Assembly: GCA_006937955.1 (NCBI GenBank)
Contig: SSNP01000010.1
Location: 563,476 to 627,475 of the forward strand
Direction: 5' to 3'
DNA from: Pachypanchax playfairii
Lineage: Eukaryota > Chordata > Actinopteri > Cyprinodontiformes > Aplocheilidae
DNA: 64,000 bases
In this document: in pieces, positions 1-11,244 of the stretch
How the letters are laid out: every line of letters begins with the position of its first letter
How positions within the stretch are numbered: position 1 is the stretch's first letter
Made by a program: the position numbers and the translations under genes
Notes under the pieces: generated by a model
Told to the model about the DNA's origin: nothing
Seen by the model: only the letters and a program-made list of their open reading frames with translations
Databases searched by the model: none

Positions 1-1440
1 CTCAGCAGATTGCTCTCGTGTGCAGCAGGCTGTAGGTTGTTCTGTGCTTTCCCTTTAGTTATGCTGCTAGGCTTAGACTGCCGGAAGACATGACTATATT
101 TCTTATGTTTTTTTTCCATGTTTGTATTTATTTTTGTTGCTACTGTGAACTTTATCTTTCCATAGAAATGAGAACTGCCCCAAATCCATCTGTGTTTCTC
201 TGTGTCTCTTTCCTGTAATTTCCAGATCCTGTTGATCCCATAACACAGCAGACCTGGCACCAGGACAATTTAGATGGCAGTTTATTTTTGGGGGGGCACA
301 CTTTTTATTTAACCCGATGGCGTTTTTACCTCCTTTGGCAGTGTGTTACATATTTCTGGGCCAAAACAGCCCTTTTTGACTCTCTATGTCCATATTACAC
401 ATTTATACATCATTTAAAAAGGGACTGGCTGAGGAAGGTTCTGGAGTTTTTCTAAACGATCGCTCTGTTCTAGATCGGTGGTCAGAATGTTTGTTTTTGT
501 TCTCCAAAAGGAGCCGTGGTTGACCCTGCTGTGTATCTGCTTTGTGTATGTGATTGAGCCATCTTTCTTGAGAGAAAATGTTTGGTTAAGTCGCGCTGAT
601 TCGGAGGGAAACCGGTTTTGTAAAGAGTTGCTCTCAAACCAGTTAATAATAACAACAACAAACAGAAAACACAAGCCCTGCTTCTTCCATGACAATTCTT
701 TTTGATATTTTTCTGCTGCTTTTATCTGTGATGCTACTCCCTGCTGAACTGCCCTGATGCACTCCGAAAGAAAAATAATGTAATGTAACTCACCATCACA
801 GAGCCATCATCTCGAACAAAAACAAGCCTTTTACGTCCAGTTAATGTACTCCAACAAAGTAGTTTTCCTCAATCCAATTCTCCCACTAAAAACCTTTGTA
901 AATTCCTTTTGTGTGCTTTCTCCAAATGTTTAAATCATGATTACCCGTTAACAGGCGCTTCTTCTTCTTGATAATCATTCACGACTAGCAAACAAGGAAT
1001 TAGTGCATTACTGCCACCAACTTGCTTGAGGTGAAGAATGTTATTCAAATGAAGGTGGTGGACGGGTGGTGACTAGTTTTACCCACAATGCACTTAGAAC
1101 CAATATCGGTGATTCAGTTGTAAATTTGCGCATCATAACGCTACATGTGAGATTGAAAATAAAGTCAGTTATGCAGCACAACATTTTATTGAATATTTAA
1201 CGCCTACTACATCACTAAAGTGAGTCGTTCTTCTAAAGTTTTTGGCAATCGTGACTGAAACCTGACTGGGTAACTGATATAAACTCTGCATAGATCTGCA
1301 TTTATATTGACAAACTGATCTCAACCTCCATGTTCTTCTGGTATTTAGTTGTTAAACAGCCAGCTTGCTTATCTATAGCTTTTCTCTAATGCATATAAAT
1401 GTGGATGAGGTACGACTCCCACATCACACTTCTAAGCTGG
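1..1440. other. No gene recognised
   Basis: AT-rich sequence with short homopolymer runs. The ORFs are under 100 codons, overlap on both strands and have no recognisable motif. I see no element ends here. Confidence 0.5.
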
Positions 1441-1468
1441 GCCCATCATGGACGAGCCTGATGCGTGG

Positions 1469-1491
1469 ATGGGCGGGCCCGGCCCGCCCAT
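1469..1491. repeat. GC-rich near-perfect palindrome
   Basis: Two 11-nt arms (ATGGGCGGGCC and its complement) flank a single central C in otherwise AT-rich DNA. The surrounding 60 bases are also rich in GGGC/GCCC. It could form a short hairpin or be the remnant of an element end. No function is shown. Confidence 0.7.
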
Positions 1492-1499
1492 GACGCCGG

Positions 1500-2185
1500 G
1501 CCTGTAACACAGTCTGTTTTTTTTATACATGTTCATACAGTCCTTTCCTTTTTATTTCTATTTTACAAACTTTAACTATGTTGTTATCATCCAGATCTCT
1601 TTCAGACAAGACAATGACTTGTAGAACACACAGCTGAAATTACTGGATTGTTCCACTGAAAGTGGCCGGGGATTTATGAGACCCACAAATGCACTACAGC
1701 TGACCTAGCATTAATCTTTCTGCTTCAGCTGTGATTCAAGTCAACTCTTGGTGCTTCTGAACTCTTAGCCTTTTTATCCTGGTGACCTTTTGTGAATGCC
1801 TCACATTTTCAGAAAAAAACAACAGATTTCTGTGTGTCCTCGAACACACTAAAAAATTGTTTAGGTTACACCAGACCTACAAACAACGTGATTTTTTTTT
1901 TGGCACTTTGATGACACTCAGATATTCTAACAGTTTATTTGTCTCATTCTAACTTTTAGGAGTGGGTGAAATTTCAAATAAACTCAATATATATTTAAGA
2001 AAACTTATCCACAGCAACACACCAGGGGTCCATTTCACAAACCAAACTCTAAATCAAAACCCTTAACTCAATGTTCAGTTGTCAGTTTCAGAACAGGTGT
2101 TAAGAATTAGTTCAGTCAGCTGAGTCATATTTAACCCGAGTTACACCCGTGCATGAGGAGATAAAAAGCCCTCATCAATGGAAGG
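1500..2185. other. No gene recognised
   Basis: AT-rich sequence. From about 2030 it leads into the Myb-like remnant below and may be the untranslated 5' part of that transposon. I see no other feature. Confidence 0.4.
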
Positions 2186-2189
2186 ATTC

Positions 2190-2360
2190 ACCATGGCAAC
2201 CAGTGGACAAAAGGTTAGTGCCCCTACTTATTCCTAGTGGAATTGAATCTTTTAATGACTGCATGAGCAATAAATGAGCACAATTTAAAAAGCAGCAGCA
2301 AGAGAGAGAGATTATGTGGCAGAAAATTGCTGATCAAGTCAATGTGTCAGTATTAATTAG
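2190..2360 (+). pseudogene. Decayed Myb/SANT-like protein remnant, 5' part (Harbinger-type second gene)
   Basis: In PIF/Harbinger transposons a second gene beside the transposase encodes a Myb/SANT-like DNA-binding protein. A start-like ATG opens the peptide MATSGQK at about 2194. Further on, bases around 2290-2345 read QQQEREIMWQKIADQVNV, the kind of W-x-K-I-A helix seen in these Myb-like proteins. Stops and frame changes lie between the two pieces. The likely continuation (NRKKAEACKTG) lies beyond the MITE at 2718-3207. The assignment rests on motif recognition only. A decayed host gene of the same family (MSANTD-like) is the alternative. Confidence 0.45.
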
Positions 2361-2717
2361 AGGAATAAAATAAATGTTTGATGTTTGAATGTTCCACTCA
2401 TTCAACGTTCATATTTCATCATTTTTGACCCAACCCAACAGGTGCAAAAAGAACATGATAGTAAGTAAAGAGGAAATATTAAAATATAGTTCAAACAAGT
2501 GTGATATCATTTTATTTTTTACATTTGATTTACAAGCAGTTGTGATTGTGTTTAGCTCTCTCATTAAACTGCATCCAGTGGTTATATTCTACATATGATA
2601 GCTACATTTAAATATTTAGGGAAATCCACTAAACAATGAAAAAGCAAAATATTCCATCATTCCATCACTGCCAGTATTTAATATTGCCTATATGAAAGCC
2701 ACACCTAACTGACCCCA

Positions 2718-3207
2718 CACTCTCAGAAATAGAGGTACGAGACAAGTACATTTTTGTACCTATAGATAAATTGTTCCCGCAAAAGTACAATATTGGTCTT
2801 TAAAAGGTCAAAAATGTCCCTCTGAGGGTTAAAATTGATATAAAGTACAAATTTGTACCATTTCAACTGCACCTGCAACCCTGGACAAGGCTGGTTAATC
2901 TCCCTTTTATTATGTTTCATCCATCATTTTTAATATTATGTTTCAGAATGTTGATTTAAAACTTCAAAACGTGGCATAATTTTACTGTTTTAGTGGAAAA
3001 ACTTCATAAGGTACAAAAATGGACCTGGACTACAGGGTACACCCCCAGCGACAAGAAGGGTACAAATTCTTGTCGCTGGGGGTGTACCAATTTTAACCCT
3101 CAGAGGGACATTTCTGACCTTTTAAAGACCAATATTGTACTTTTGAGGGAACAATTTACCTATAGGTACAAAAATGTTCTTGTCTCGTACCTCTATTTCT
3201 GAGAGTG
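2718..3207. mobile_element. Palindromic MITE with long terminal inverted repeats
   Basis: The ends are CACTCTCAGAAATAGAGG and its complement. Homology between the two arms extends for over 100 bases, so both arms translate to a near-identical peptide on opposite strands. That is a result of the palindrome, not a conserved gene. A perfect 22-bp stem lies inside the right half. The target duplication is unclear: only CA is shared on both sides. The element is non-autonomous, its superfamily is not assigned, and it interrupts a Myb-like remnant. Confidence 0.75.
3036..3088. repeat. Perfect 22-bp stem, 9-nt loop hairpin inside the MITE
   Basis: Bases 3036-3057 and 3067-3088 are exact complements around a 9-nt loop. 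The stem carries the GTACACCCCCAGCGACAAG motif. It is distinct from the terminal repeats and looks like a separate internal inverted repeat. Confidence 0.85.
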
Positions 3208-3518
3208 CATTATATCAACAGAAAGAAGGCTGAGGCCTGTAAAACAGGGGACCACAGAAAGGGAAGATGCAGAGAGGACTGCTGAACTTTAGTAAAATAA
3301 CTTCCGTTAATAGTGTTGATCCAATCCAACTTGCAGCGTCTTTCTCTTCAACAGAGCATGACGGAAATGATAAGGGTCCATTAATGAGAAAGAGGGTCCA
3401 TCAACCTCCACAGCACAGTTTAGGATTATTGTTCAGCATTGACCCACAACTTACTATGACACTAAGTAGACATGGAAATGCTGTCTGCACCAAGACAATT
3501 CTGTGTATTTCCATATGA
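3208..3518 (+). pseudogene. Decayed Myb-like protein remnant, 3' part
   Basis: Just past the MITE, bases 3214-3260 read HYINRKKAEACKTGDHRKG, in keeping with the Asn-Arg-Lys-Lys-Ala-Glu segment common in Harbinger Myb-like proteins. The open frame at 3267-3518 (83 codons) is not recognisable and may be the diverged tail or chance. With the 2190-2360 piece this implies one older copy split by a later MITE insertion. Confidence 0.4.
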
Positions 3519-3611
3519 GAGATGTGTGAACTGAGAATATTATTTAAATAAATTATTAATGGTCGTGGAAACGCTCATACAGATTCTCATCAAGGTGATA
3601 AAACATCCACT

Positions 3612-3750
3612 CAGTGTTGGGAACATTACTTTAAAAAATTCTCAACTTGTTCCAAAAAGCAATCGAATTAGGAACTGAACTAGTCTACAAAAAAAGTAAC
3701 TGGTTCCCATAGAAAGTAACGGACTGCATTACTAAGAGAAAAAAAAACAA
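3612..3750 (+). mobile_element. hAT-type MITE fragment (CAGTGTTGGG end)
   Basis: The fragment begins CAGTGTTGGGAACATTACTT and continues with repeated AGTAACT-like motifs, a pattern I recognise from fish hAT-type MITEs. No matching opposite end or target duplication is found, so it is truncated. Confidence 0.4.
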
Positions 3751-3804
3751 ATTCCTTGCATTATGCAAATAAAACCTGACAATAAGATCATTAGTTATTT
3801 TGAC

Positions 3805-3890
3805 ACATAGCCTGTCGTCACCAGGGATCAAACCCCTCGTCATCCGAGAGGCAGACTCCCTGCTGCCAGACTATGTAGGTGGCTTATTGC
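3805..3890 (-). repeat. tRNA-derived SINE head fragment
   Basis: On the minus strand GGTTTGATCCC (3824-3834) resembles a pol III B box. The preceding bases, with GAGTCTGCCTCTCGGAT, resemble the tRNA-like head of fish SINEs. The A box is poor, so this is a decayed fragment and not a working tRNA gene. Confidence 0.35.
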
Positions 3891-4612
3891 AGCATACACT
3901 CAGCCTCCATACAACCGTGTATGTGTGTGTAGCCACATTATGCAGTTTATTTAATCTAGTAACACACTGCATTTTATGTTCACTAACTATAATGGTGTTG
4001 TAATGTTTGAAACTGTAATTTACTAGAGTATTCTGTTTCTGAAAATCCATCCATGTTGCGCAACACACTCACTTAAAATGGCTTCATTCCAAACGCTGCT
4101 GATCATCCTCTCTCTCTCCCGACGGAGATTTCTGCGTAATATCTGTGGTTAGCAACACGCGTGTTTTAAACCATCATCCTCTACCTACAATAATTGTCTT
4201 CTCACAATAATCACCTGTCTGGGAGACCCCTCCTTGGAGAGACACCACCAGTATTTGACATCTTTTGGAGTCTGCCACCATCTTGGCAAATCTGCTGTCA
4301 ACAGAGAACAGAGGCACTAAAAGCACATCATAATCAACTCTCAGTAACAAGTGCTGCTACTTATCTCTTCATTTTACAGCTTTCAACATCTGGGATATGC
4401 ACATATATGATTAAATATTGGCATTATACAGTATGCATTTGTCCTGAAATGTAACTTATAACCCACCCCACACACACACACAAGTGTATATAACGATGGC
4501 GCTTTACTAATAAGGAAAGAGACATTACAACATGGTTAAAAGCTCAGAAAAGTTGATTTTATTTGATATAGGATCTTTTAAAGGAAAATATCAACATACA
4601 AAACTCAAACTC
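3891..4612. other. No gene recognised
   Basis: Short ORFs without motifs and a short CA run near 4475. Nothing supportable. Confidence 0.45.
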
Positions 4613-4615
4613 TTA

Positions 4616-5113
4616 TGTTGCATTCACACCGAAGGCTTTATAAGCGCCGAGAAACGCTCCCAACGCTTCCAGTTTGACAGTTGTGCATTGAAGCTTGTAA
4701 CGCCTGCCACTTCTGAGCAAAACAGAGCACGTAGGCGGGGCTTCTTCTGCTGCCGTATGTTCTGAACTATGGTGGATCATGTCGAGAGAGTGACTTAGAT
4801 TTAATTGCTTAATAAAGCTGGACAACATCGACGTCGAGTGTATCAGTGATAAGCTTGTCCTCCATTGTTGAAATCGTTTTTCCTGGTCCCGCTTCATTCA
4901 AGTCACGTGCAGTGACATCACTTTAATGAGACGCTCTGATTTGTTGACGCTTCGCTTCAAAAGTTAAGCTAGCTGAATTTCTGCGTTGCTCGCGTTTCAA
5001 GCTTCAACTCCTGAAACGCTTGAAAAGCAGAGACTCTGACGCCCCTCTGACGGACTCCACCATAGACTTTACATGTAATCTTGACGCTGACAGTTGGGCC
5101 AGTGAACACACCA
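4616..5113. mobile_element. Harbinger-type MITE, diverged copy (TSD TTA)
   Basis: This is a worn copy of the family at 10797-11214 and 41416-42007. Its ends are TGTTGCATTCACACCG and CAGTGAACACACCA, flanked by TTA (4613-4615 and 5114-5116), a TWA target duplication as in PIF/Harbinger. Shared internal stretches include GACTCCACCATAGACTTTACATG. A decayed form of the family's short transposase frame begins at 4770 and is broken by a stop soon after. Confidence 0.75.
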
Positions 5114-5116
5114 TTA

Positions 5117-5980
5117 CTCCAACTGCTTTAGAAAACCCAATTCTGATGACGTCACTAAAGGCTGAGGAGAAATAAATATGCAGAAGGTTCAAACACAATT
5201 CCTTCATATTGAAACCCCAATTTGTTAGTTTTTTAGGATTCCACACATGTCACTACAGATAATAATGAATGTACACCTATTCCAGTGCATCTGGGGAACT
5301 CATATAGTGTGCTCTCCTGTCACTGCTGCAGGACTGCACTGACTTTTTTTTTTTTTGAGTGACTTGCAAAGCTACTGGCAGATTTAAAGCCCACCAGTAA
5401 TAAGGACATCACATCTCTTAATCTCTCCACCAACTGCTCGATTCATATGGAAGACAGCAGGACAACTTGCTCTCCAAACAGCTCTTTACCCAGAAATCCT
5501 TCTCTGCTTGGACTTAGTCGTTAACTCATCCTCCGAGATCAATTTAAGTAATTGGCATCAGCTGCTTTGGCTGGTGAATTTGTTTAGGTTGTTTTATTTA
5601 CATTATTAGATGATCTAAGATCTGGACTAAAAAAAATGGGGTGACTGTCTTGGGAATGTATTTTAGCTTCATCTCTGGTTTTCCTGAGTCATGATTTAGG
5701 TTCAGTTCGTTTTTGTATTTACTGCTATGGCAACATATCCAGAACAGATTTAGTTTTAGGGTGAGAGTGACACACAATCACACCCCCAATAAGTTATTTT
5801 TAGAGCATGACAAAAAAAAAAAAATAAGGAAGTGTAAGACATTTTCTTCTCACTTCGGATTCACTGAGAAGAACTTGCATAAGAGATGACATGTTGTCTG
5901 AAAGACGTAATAGTTTCTGTTCACTACCCAAAAGTATGGAAGCATATATGTACCATATTTCAAATTAAAATAATAGAAAT
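5117..5980. other. No gene recognised
   Basis: AT-rich sequence with poly-T (5345) and poly-A (5812) runs. No motif or element end found. Confidence 0.45.
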
Positions 5981-5982
5981 GC

Positions 5983-6622
5983 TTTTTCATTTTCAGAATA
6001 AAACTGCATTTATTGACTCAAACAAAATCATCCAAGTTGTCATTTCATTTTCTTCCATTTCAACATTTTCTTCAATAGATTTCATGTCATGTGACCTTTT
6101 GATCTAAACTCAACCAGAATTGTTTTACTAAACTGGAACAGTGAGACTCAACTTATTTTCAAGCATGTCCTATTTTACTGTAATTTTTATATTTATAAAC
6201 ATTACATATATTTCAGTAGTTAACTTTAACCCCTAAAGATGCTCTAGGCATTTAAACGAAAAAGCAATGTCCCTTTCTTTCTGTTTTAATTAAGTCACAG
6301 GATGTGCAGTCTAAAAGAAAATGAAAAAAACGTTTAGATAGTTTAATAATAATTTTAAATTTTATGGGAAAAAAAAGCAGTTGTATTCTGAAAATTAAAG
6401 CATTATTTCTGCTAAAGTATATTGATTTTCAAAATATGACATTTCAAATTGAATTTCAGTAACTATTTGTGTGATTTGTTTAAAATTCAGTCTTATTGTT
6501 CTTTTCTTTATCATTTTAATTAAGTCACAGAATGAGCAATGTTGAAGAAAATGATAATGCAACTGGGATGATGTCTTGTTTTATTTGAGTCAATAAATGC
6601 TGTTGTATTCTGAAACTGAAAA
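5983..6622. repeat. Foldback repeat with inverted and direct copies
   Basis: The arm at 5983-6055 (containing GCATTTATTGACTCAAA) is matched in inverse orientation at 6544-6622. A third, direct copy of the right-hand motif (TTAATTAAGTCACAG with the following bases) lies at 6285-6402. The whole is a non-coding, AT-rich foldback, probably a MITE with internal duplication. Its exact ends are not determined. Confidence 0.6.
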
Positions 6623-6967
6623 AAAAAAAGTTTGTTAATCCATTTTAATTATGTTACATGTGTTTCCACATGACAGCATGTAATAAATAGGTATTTATTG
6701 AAATAATAAAGACTTTAAGTTTTCTCATACAGCAGATGAACACATACAAACGTCTAACATCAGCATGTTCAAATTGATATCAACCTTTTGTCTTATAAAA
6801 TGTTTGAACTCACTGGTTAACTAAACCCTTATAAATGTATAATCAACATATAATGGCATAGGTTTTCATTCAGTATTTAACTATAGAAAAAAAATTTTCA
6901 ACAATTTTTACTTTTTCCCTATAGTTCATTTTTTGTTTATTCTTCAGATCATTTTAAATACAAGGGG
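6623..6967. other. No gene recognised
   Basis: Very AT-rich. Nothing supportable. Confidence 0.5.
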
Positions 6968-7851
6968 TACTGATGTGCGATACCGCAAATTTTCTTCCCA
7001 ATCCGATACCAAGTACATTTCAGACCAGTATTGGTGATACCGATCCGATACTCTGCTAAAAAATGTTCTTTTTGGAAAATTACATTTAAGGTGGTTGTTC
7101 TTTTTTGACTACAACAAATAAATACCTTTTTATACCAGATTGTTTAAATCACTTTCACTAATTTAGAAATGGTGCTTAAAGTCTCAACAACTCCACATTC
7201 TGTCCTACCTGGATCCCTGAAGTGTTTCAAGAGGGATGTCTGTTTCACCCTCGCAGCACCTGATCTCTCCTTTCCTCTCTCTGATCATGACATCTTCATA
7301 TTCTGTCTAATGATTTATTTTACAATATTTCATGATGTTTAAAGTGTTTCCACGTGTTGGTTCAGTAATTTTAAGGGCAGGAACACTGAGTTACTGCATC
7401 CATTTGGAGAAGGCAAGTTAATATTCCACACACCATCTGTAACACTTGACTGGAAGTTAGTGCTTTTATTTTGATAGTACACACAAACTTCCTTCACAGA
7501 TCCTGCCGGTGTAAAAGCACATAGCATGCTACCACTGAACAACTCACAGTCTTCATACACATTATGTATAGCATCAATGCTTTTTGGGACACTAAAGTTG
7601 CTCCAAACATGACGGTGTTTGTTCTGCCGTGTTAATTCTAGTTGACAGCGAGCGGACTACAGCAACAGGTGAGCAGCGCCGCTCTGCGTCCTTCTGCTTT
7701 TATACTGTAACATCACACACTTGCTAGGCGGAAGAAGAAGTAGTTCCGACCAACTGAACATAATTTATTTATTAATAAGATAATCAATTCTAAAACATAA
7801 AAATCTGGAATCGGAGGTATCGATCTTTTAGCATCGATCCGCACATCCCTA
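6968..7851. mobile_element. Non-autonomous hAT-like element
   Basis: The left end is TACTGATGTGCGATACC and the right end, inverted, is TAGGGATGTGCGGATCGATG. Next to both ends are ATACCGATCC-like subterminal repeats (CGATACC / GGTATCGATC). Flanking octamers ACAAGGGG (6960-6967) and ACCAGGGT (7852-7859) match at 6 of 8 bases, fitting an aged 8-bp hAT target duplication. The interior has no transposase; the ORF at 7339-7560 is unrecognised. A GC-richer block (7625-7735) may be the old promoter or 5' UTR of the parent. Confidence 0.65.
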
Positions 7852-7979
7852 ACCAGGGTTACCAGAAGTTGATTTCCCCCACACACACACCTACTTTGTT
7901 AATTTTAATAAAGTACAGGATGTAATGTATCACTGTGAACTGAACTTGATTGCAAAAAGATGGACAAGAAACCGGGTGC

Positions 7980-8562
7980 TGTGCACTAGGAGTTCATTGC
8001 AAAGGGAGAAGAATGGGTCAGAGCTCTGGGAGCGATGGTCATACAGAACAACACAGCAAGTAGTTGCAGGAGGGGATTTATGATGATAAATGTTCACTTA
8101 CTAAGTGAGGTTGAAGCAGGCAAGAGCAGAGTAGAAGTCCAAAAACAGGTTGAGAGCTGGGTAATCCACAATGAAGACAGGCAATCAATCCAGATGGGGA
8201 GAAGACGGGCGTAATCCAGGAACAGTTCAAAAAGTCAAAAATCCATGTGGTGCAAACAGACTGACAGAAGACATTTGCTGGGAATGTACAATTAACTAAC
8301 TTGTGCTGAACAAGCGAAACAAAGGGGTTTAAATAAGAACACAGACAGGTGTGTGGAGTGAGAGTAATTTTGGAGTGAGCAGGTGCAGGGCATGAATTAA
8401 ATGACAGGACTGAGGGTGTGACTGGTGCAAAAGAAAACACAAGATAACTCAAACCCCTAAGACAGACACAAAATCACAAAACTACTACACTGAGACAAAT
8501 GAGGGCGTGGGGAGCGCCGAATACAGGCTGACTGGCGGCATGGAGAGTGACGATACGTGACA
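7980..8562 (-). mobile_element. Solo LTR-like block (Gypsy style)
   Basis: Read on the minus strand it starts TGTCACGTATCG, has a TATTTAAA TATA-like box (8328-8335) and then a pyrimidine-rich U5-like stretch, ending near 7980 in ACA. This is the layout of fish chromovirus LTRs. The 124-codon ORF 8078-8452 lies inside and is not a gene. The inner boundary is uncertain and no target duplication was found. Confidence 0.4.
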
Positions 8563-10793
8563 CTGGATGACAAATCGACAGATTTCTTCCTAAATTGATT
8601 GAAGTTGGGATTTCAGTCAGCTTTTAAAATGATTTATTCACATTGTCAGCATTCATCTCTCTACAGCATCTGTTGTACATGCGTGTATTAAAATGTTTCC
8701 ATCCATTTAGAATTACAATTTATTGAGTGCTAGTGCTCCAGATTGTTTACATTCATTTGATTTCAAATCTACCTATTTCCATTTCCAAAGCCTGGGTTAA
8801 AGTATCAAACCAATGAACACTGTACAATCAATTTGAGGGATTTGAATTGTTAGAGTTAAGTTTATCTAACTCAGTAAATCAAAATCAAACTTAAATATGT
8901 TGAGTCTTATTAGTGAGATGTTACTGCTGAGATAATGGAAATCTGTGTTTTTTTTCCCCTGTTGAGATCATAACAGTAATGATCCTGCAATGATAGAAAA
9001 AACAGGGATAAAAAATAGATGTTCCACTGTTTTGCATATTCTTCACCTTTTTCTTCTTCTACCACTCCTGAACTCCACCACGCTGTGCTCCAATGCAGAA
9101 CACTTAAAATGTTCTTTTGCTCAAAGAGCTTCACCTCTGAGAGAAAACTACTGCTGCTTCTACTGTGTGACATTTGCATTTCATGGTTGAAACATGCCCA
9201 CTAAAGCAAAAGCTCCAGTCCCATGACTAAAACATTATGGTCATGACTATGATTAGACAGACTGAATTTAACAGAAACATTACTTTTTTTATTACCATTT
9301 GCAACACAAGGATTGACAATGTTTTTTAAGGACAAAAAAGTGAACCTTGCTTGTGTTTGATTAGAAAAAAGTTGCAGGAGAGGTCCATTTATACAGATTT
9401 ATTTCAAATCAAGTGATCAGTAAACAACTCCACTCTCCCAAAACCAGTAGCAACATAATAGCACAGCTGCCCTGCACCATATGGTCCCATGCAGTGTGCC
9501 TCCACTTCTGTCATCTTGTTGATTAAGACACATCAAACCAGGTCAGGACACCCGGAAGAGTTCTGCTGCTATAGAAAGGAGGCACTGACCAGGAAAAATA
9601 GATGCACACATTTCACAGTTACTACAATAAGTTTTTTTTTTTTTAGAATTTATATTATTATTTCATGAATAGCACTAATTTTCCACTACAGCTTATATTG
9701 TACATACACAAACTGAAAAGGGGTAAAATGTTGTGCTTGCAGGAGGACATCGAAATCACAGAAAAACATGACAACTTGACATTTTTTGCTGCTTTATGTC
9801 ATAAATGTAATTTCCCAGAGGGGACTTTCTTGGATCAGAAAGGAACTGGGGAACTGATAGAAAATAGGATGCCTTAGTGTCTGATGCAGCCTTTCTCCTG
9901 TGATTAAGGGATATTGTTAACTAATGCCCACCGTCTCACCTGATGTGTCAAAAGATGACAAAATCAAAGTAAAATAGAAAGAGAGAAGTAAGCTGTAAAA
10001 TACAGTCTGACTTTTCCATTTTCATCATGTCAGTTCCCGGGCACAGATTTGGGACAGTAAAGGACACTGTTGTGTGTTAGACATTAAATCTTAGTAAGAA
10101 CAAAGAATTAGCAGTAGAAAGTGTGTGTATATGTCATAAGTTGCTACATTTGTCCTTTATATTCTGAATCATTGAGTCTTCAGTTACTGGATAATAAAAA
10201 GTATTAATATAATTATAATAAGAAAGCTGACACTTTCCCCTTTAGTACTTGGATTTCCCAACAGAAGACAGATAGCATATATAAGATTTGGTACAGCAGG
10301 TTTTATCAGTATTTAAAATGTTAAAGCTGCTATCCTTAATTTGCATAACAAATTAGCTTAACGTATTTTTTTTCATGCCCATTTAAAAACATTTTAACAC
10401 AGCGTAGAGAAAAACATGTCAAGATTACGAAAAAGATGAAAAAAGAAAATTAAGTGGTTCTCCCAAATTTGTCTAAAAACATCAACCATATTACCGCAGA
10501 ACAACACTGCTGGGAGTGTTCGCCGCTCTACCATGTCACAGCAGGAGAAACAGCCGCCGGCTGGTTCCACGTCAGGTTCAGGACAAAGTAACAATTAATG
10601 TCAGTTGTTCGTTGTTATATTACTTTCACTTACCAGTGATTCCGCCATGTTACGGTACTTGAATGAACTGCGGACCAGTGTCTTGCACTCGGTCGTATTC
10701 TGGGGCTACGCGTGTTTCCAAACCTTGGGGGGGGTGGCTTAGTAATTCTACCCATCAGAAGGGGCTGAGAGTTCTGTGACTTTGTTGACAGTC
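8563..10793. other. No gene recognised; GC-richer block near 10500-10760
   Basis: Mostly AT-rich with small motif-free ORFs. 10500-10760 is richer in CG and G runs and may be the edge of an unrecognised repeat or an old CpG segment. No splice-bounded exon stood out. Confidence 0.4.
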
Positions 10794-10796
10794 TAA

Positions 10797-11214
10797 TGGT
10801 GCGTTCACACCGGCCACTTTGTCAACGTCAAGCAACGCTCATAACGCTCCAAGTTGGATGTTTGAAAGTTGAAGCTCATGACGCCTGCCAGTCAGAGCGC
10901 ATAGGCGTTAAAGCTCATAACGCTGGAGTGTTAAAAAGAGCGTGAAGGCGGGGCTTCCTTTGTTATCGGATGTTCGGAGCTATGGCGGATCATATAGAGA
11001 GAGTGGCTTGGCTTTATTCACTCCGTTTGTGGATACACCCCATTCTTCAGATGCTTTTCAAGCGTCAACGCCTGAAACGCTTGAAAAGTTGCCGCTCATA
11101 ACGCTCACAAAGCGACGCAGAGCCATTGACGTCTGTCTGACAGACTCCACCATAGACTTTACATGTAAACTTGCCACTTCTGACGTTGACGGTTGGGCTG
11201 GTGTGAACGCACCA
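10797..11214. mobile_element. Harbinger-type MITE (TSD TAA)
   Basis: The terminal inverted repeats TGGTGCGTTCACACCGGCC and TGGTGCGTTCACACCAGCC are flanked by TAA on both sides (10794-10796, 11215-11217). The interior is rich in AACGC/GCGTT palindromic motifs. It contains the start of a transposase-like frame (10982), so it is a deletion derivative of a coding element and not an unrelated sequence. It ends 26 bases before the Gypsy target site. Confidence 0.85.
10982..11101 (+). pseudogene. Harbinger-type transposase N-terminal remnant
   Basis: A 39-codon frame starts MADHIERVAWLYSLRLW. The same start is kept in the copy at 41548. After about 24 residues the frame runs into the MITE's terminal repeat region and stops (TAA 11099-11101). 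The peptide resembles the leader before the Harbinger/HARBI1 nuclease domain; that domain is absent. The link is inferred from the MITE's TWA target site plus the longer copy at 41548. Confidence 0.5.
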
Positions 11215-11244
11215 TAAGCTAGGCAATTTGAAATCAGGGATATC

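Noticed and set aside
2723..3202. Same peptide encoded on both strands, suggesting a conserved gene
   Set aside because: It follows from the palindromic arms of the MITE.
3805..3890. Functional tRNA gene
   Set aside because: B-box-like bases only; no A box, no cloverleaf and no terminator in place.
8078..8452. 124-codon minus-strand gene
   Set aside because: Covers the U5-like part of an LTR-like block; Cys/Leu/Ser-rich without motif.
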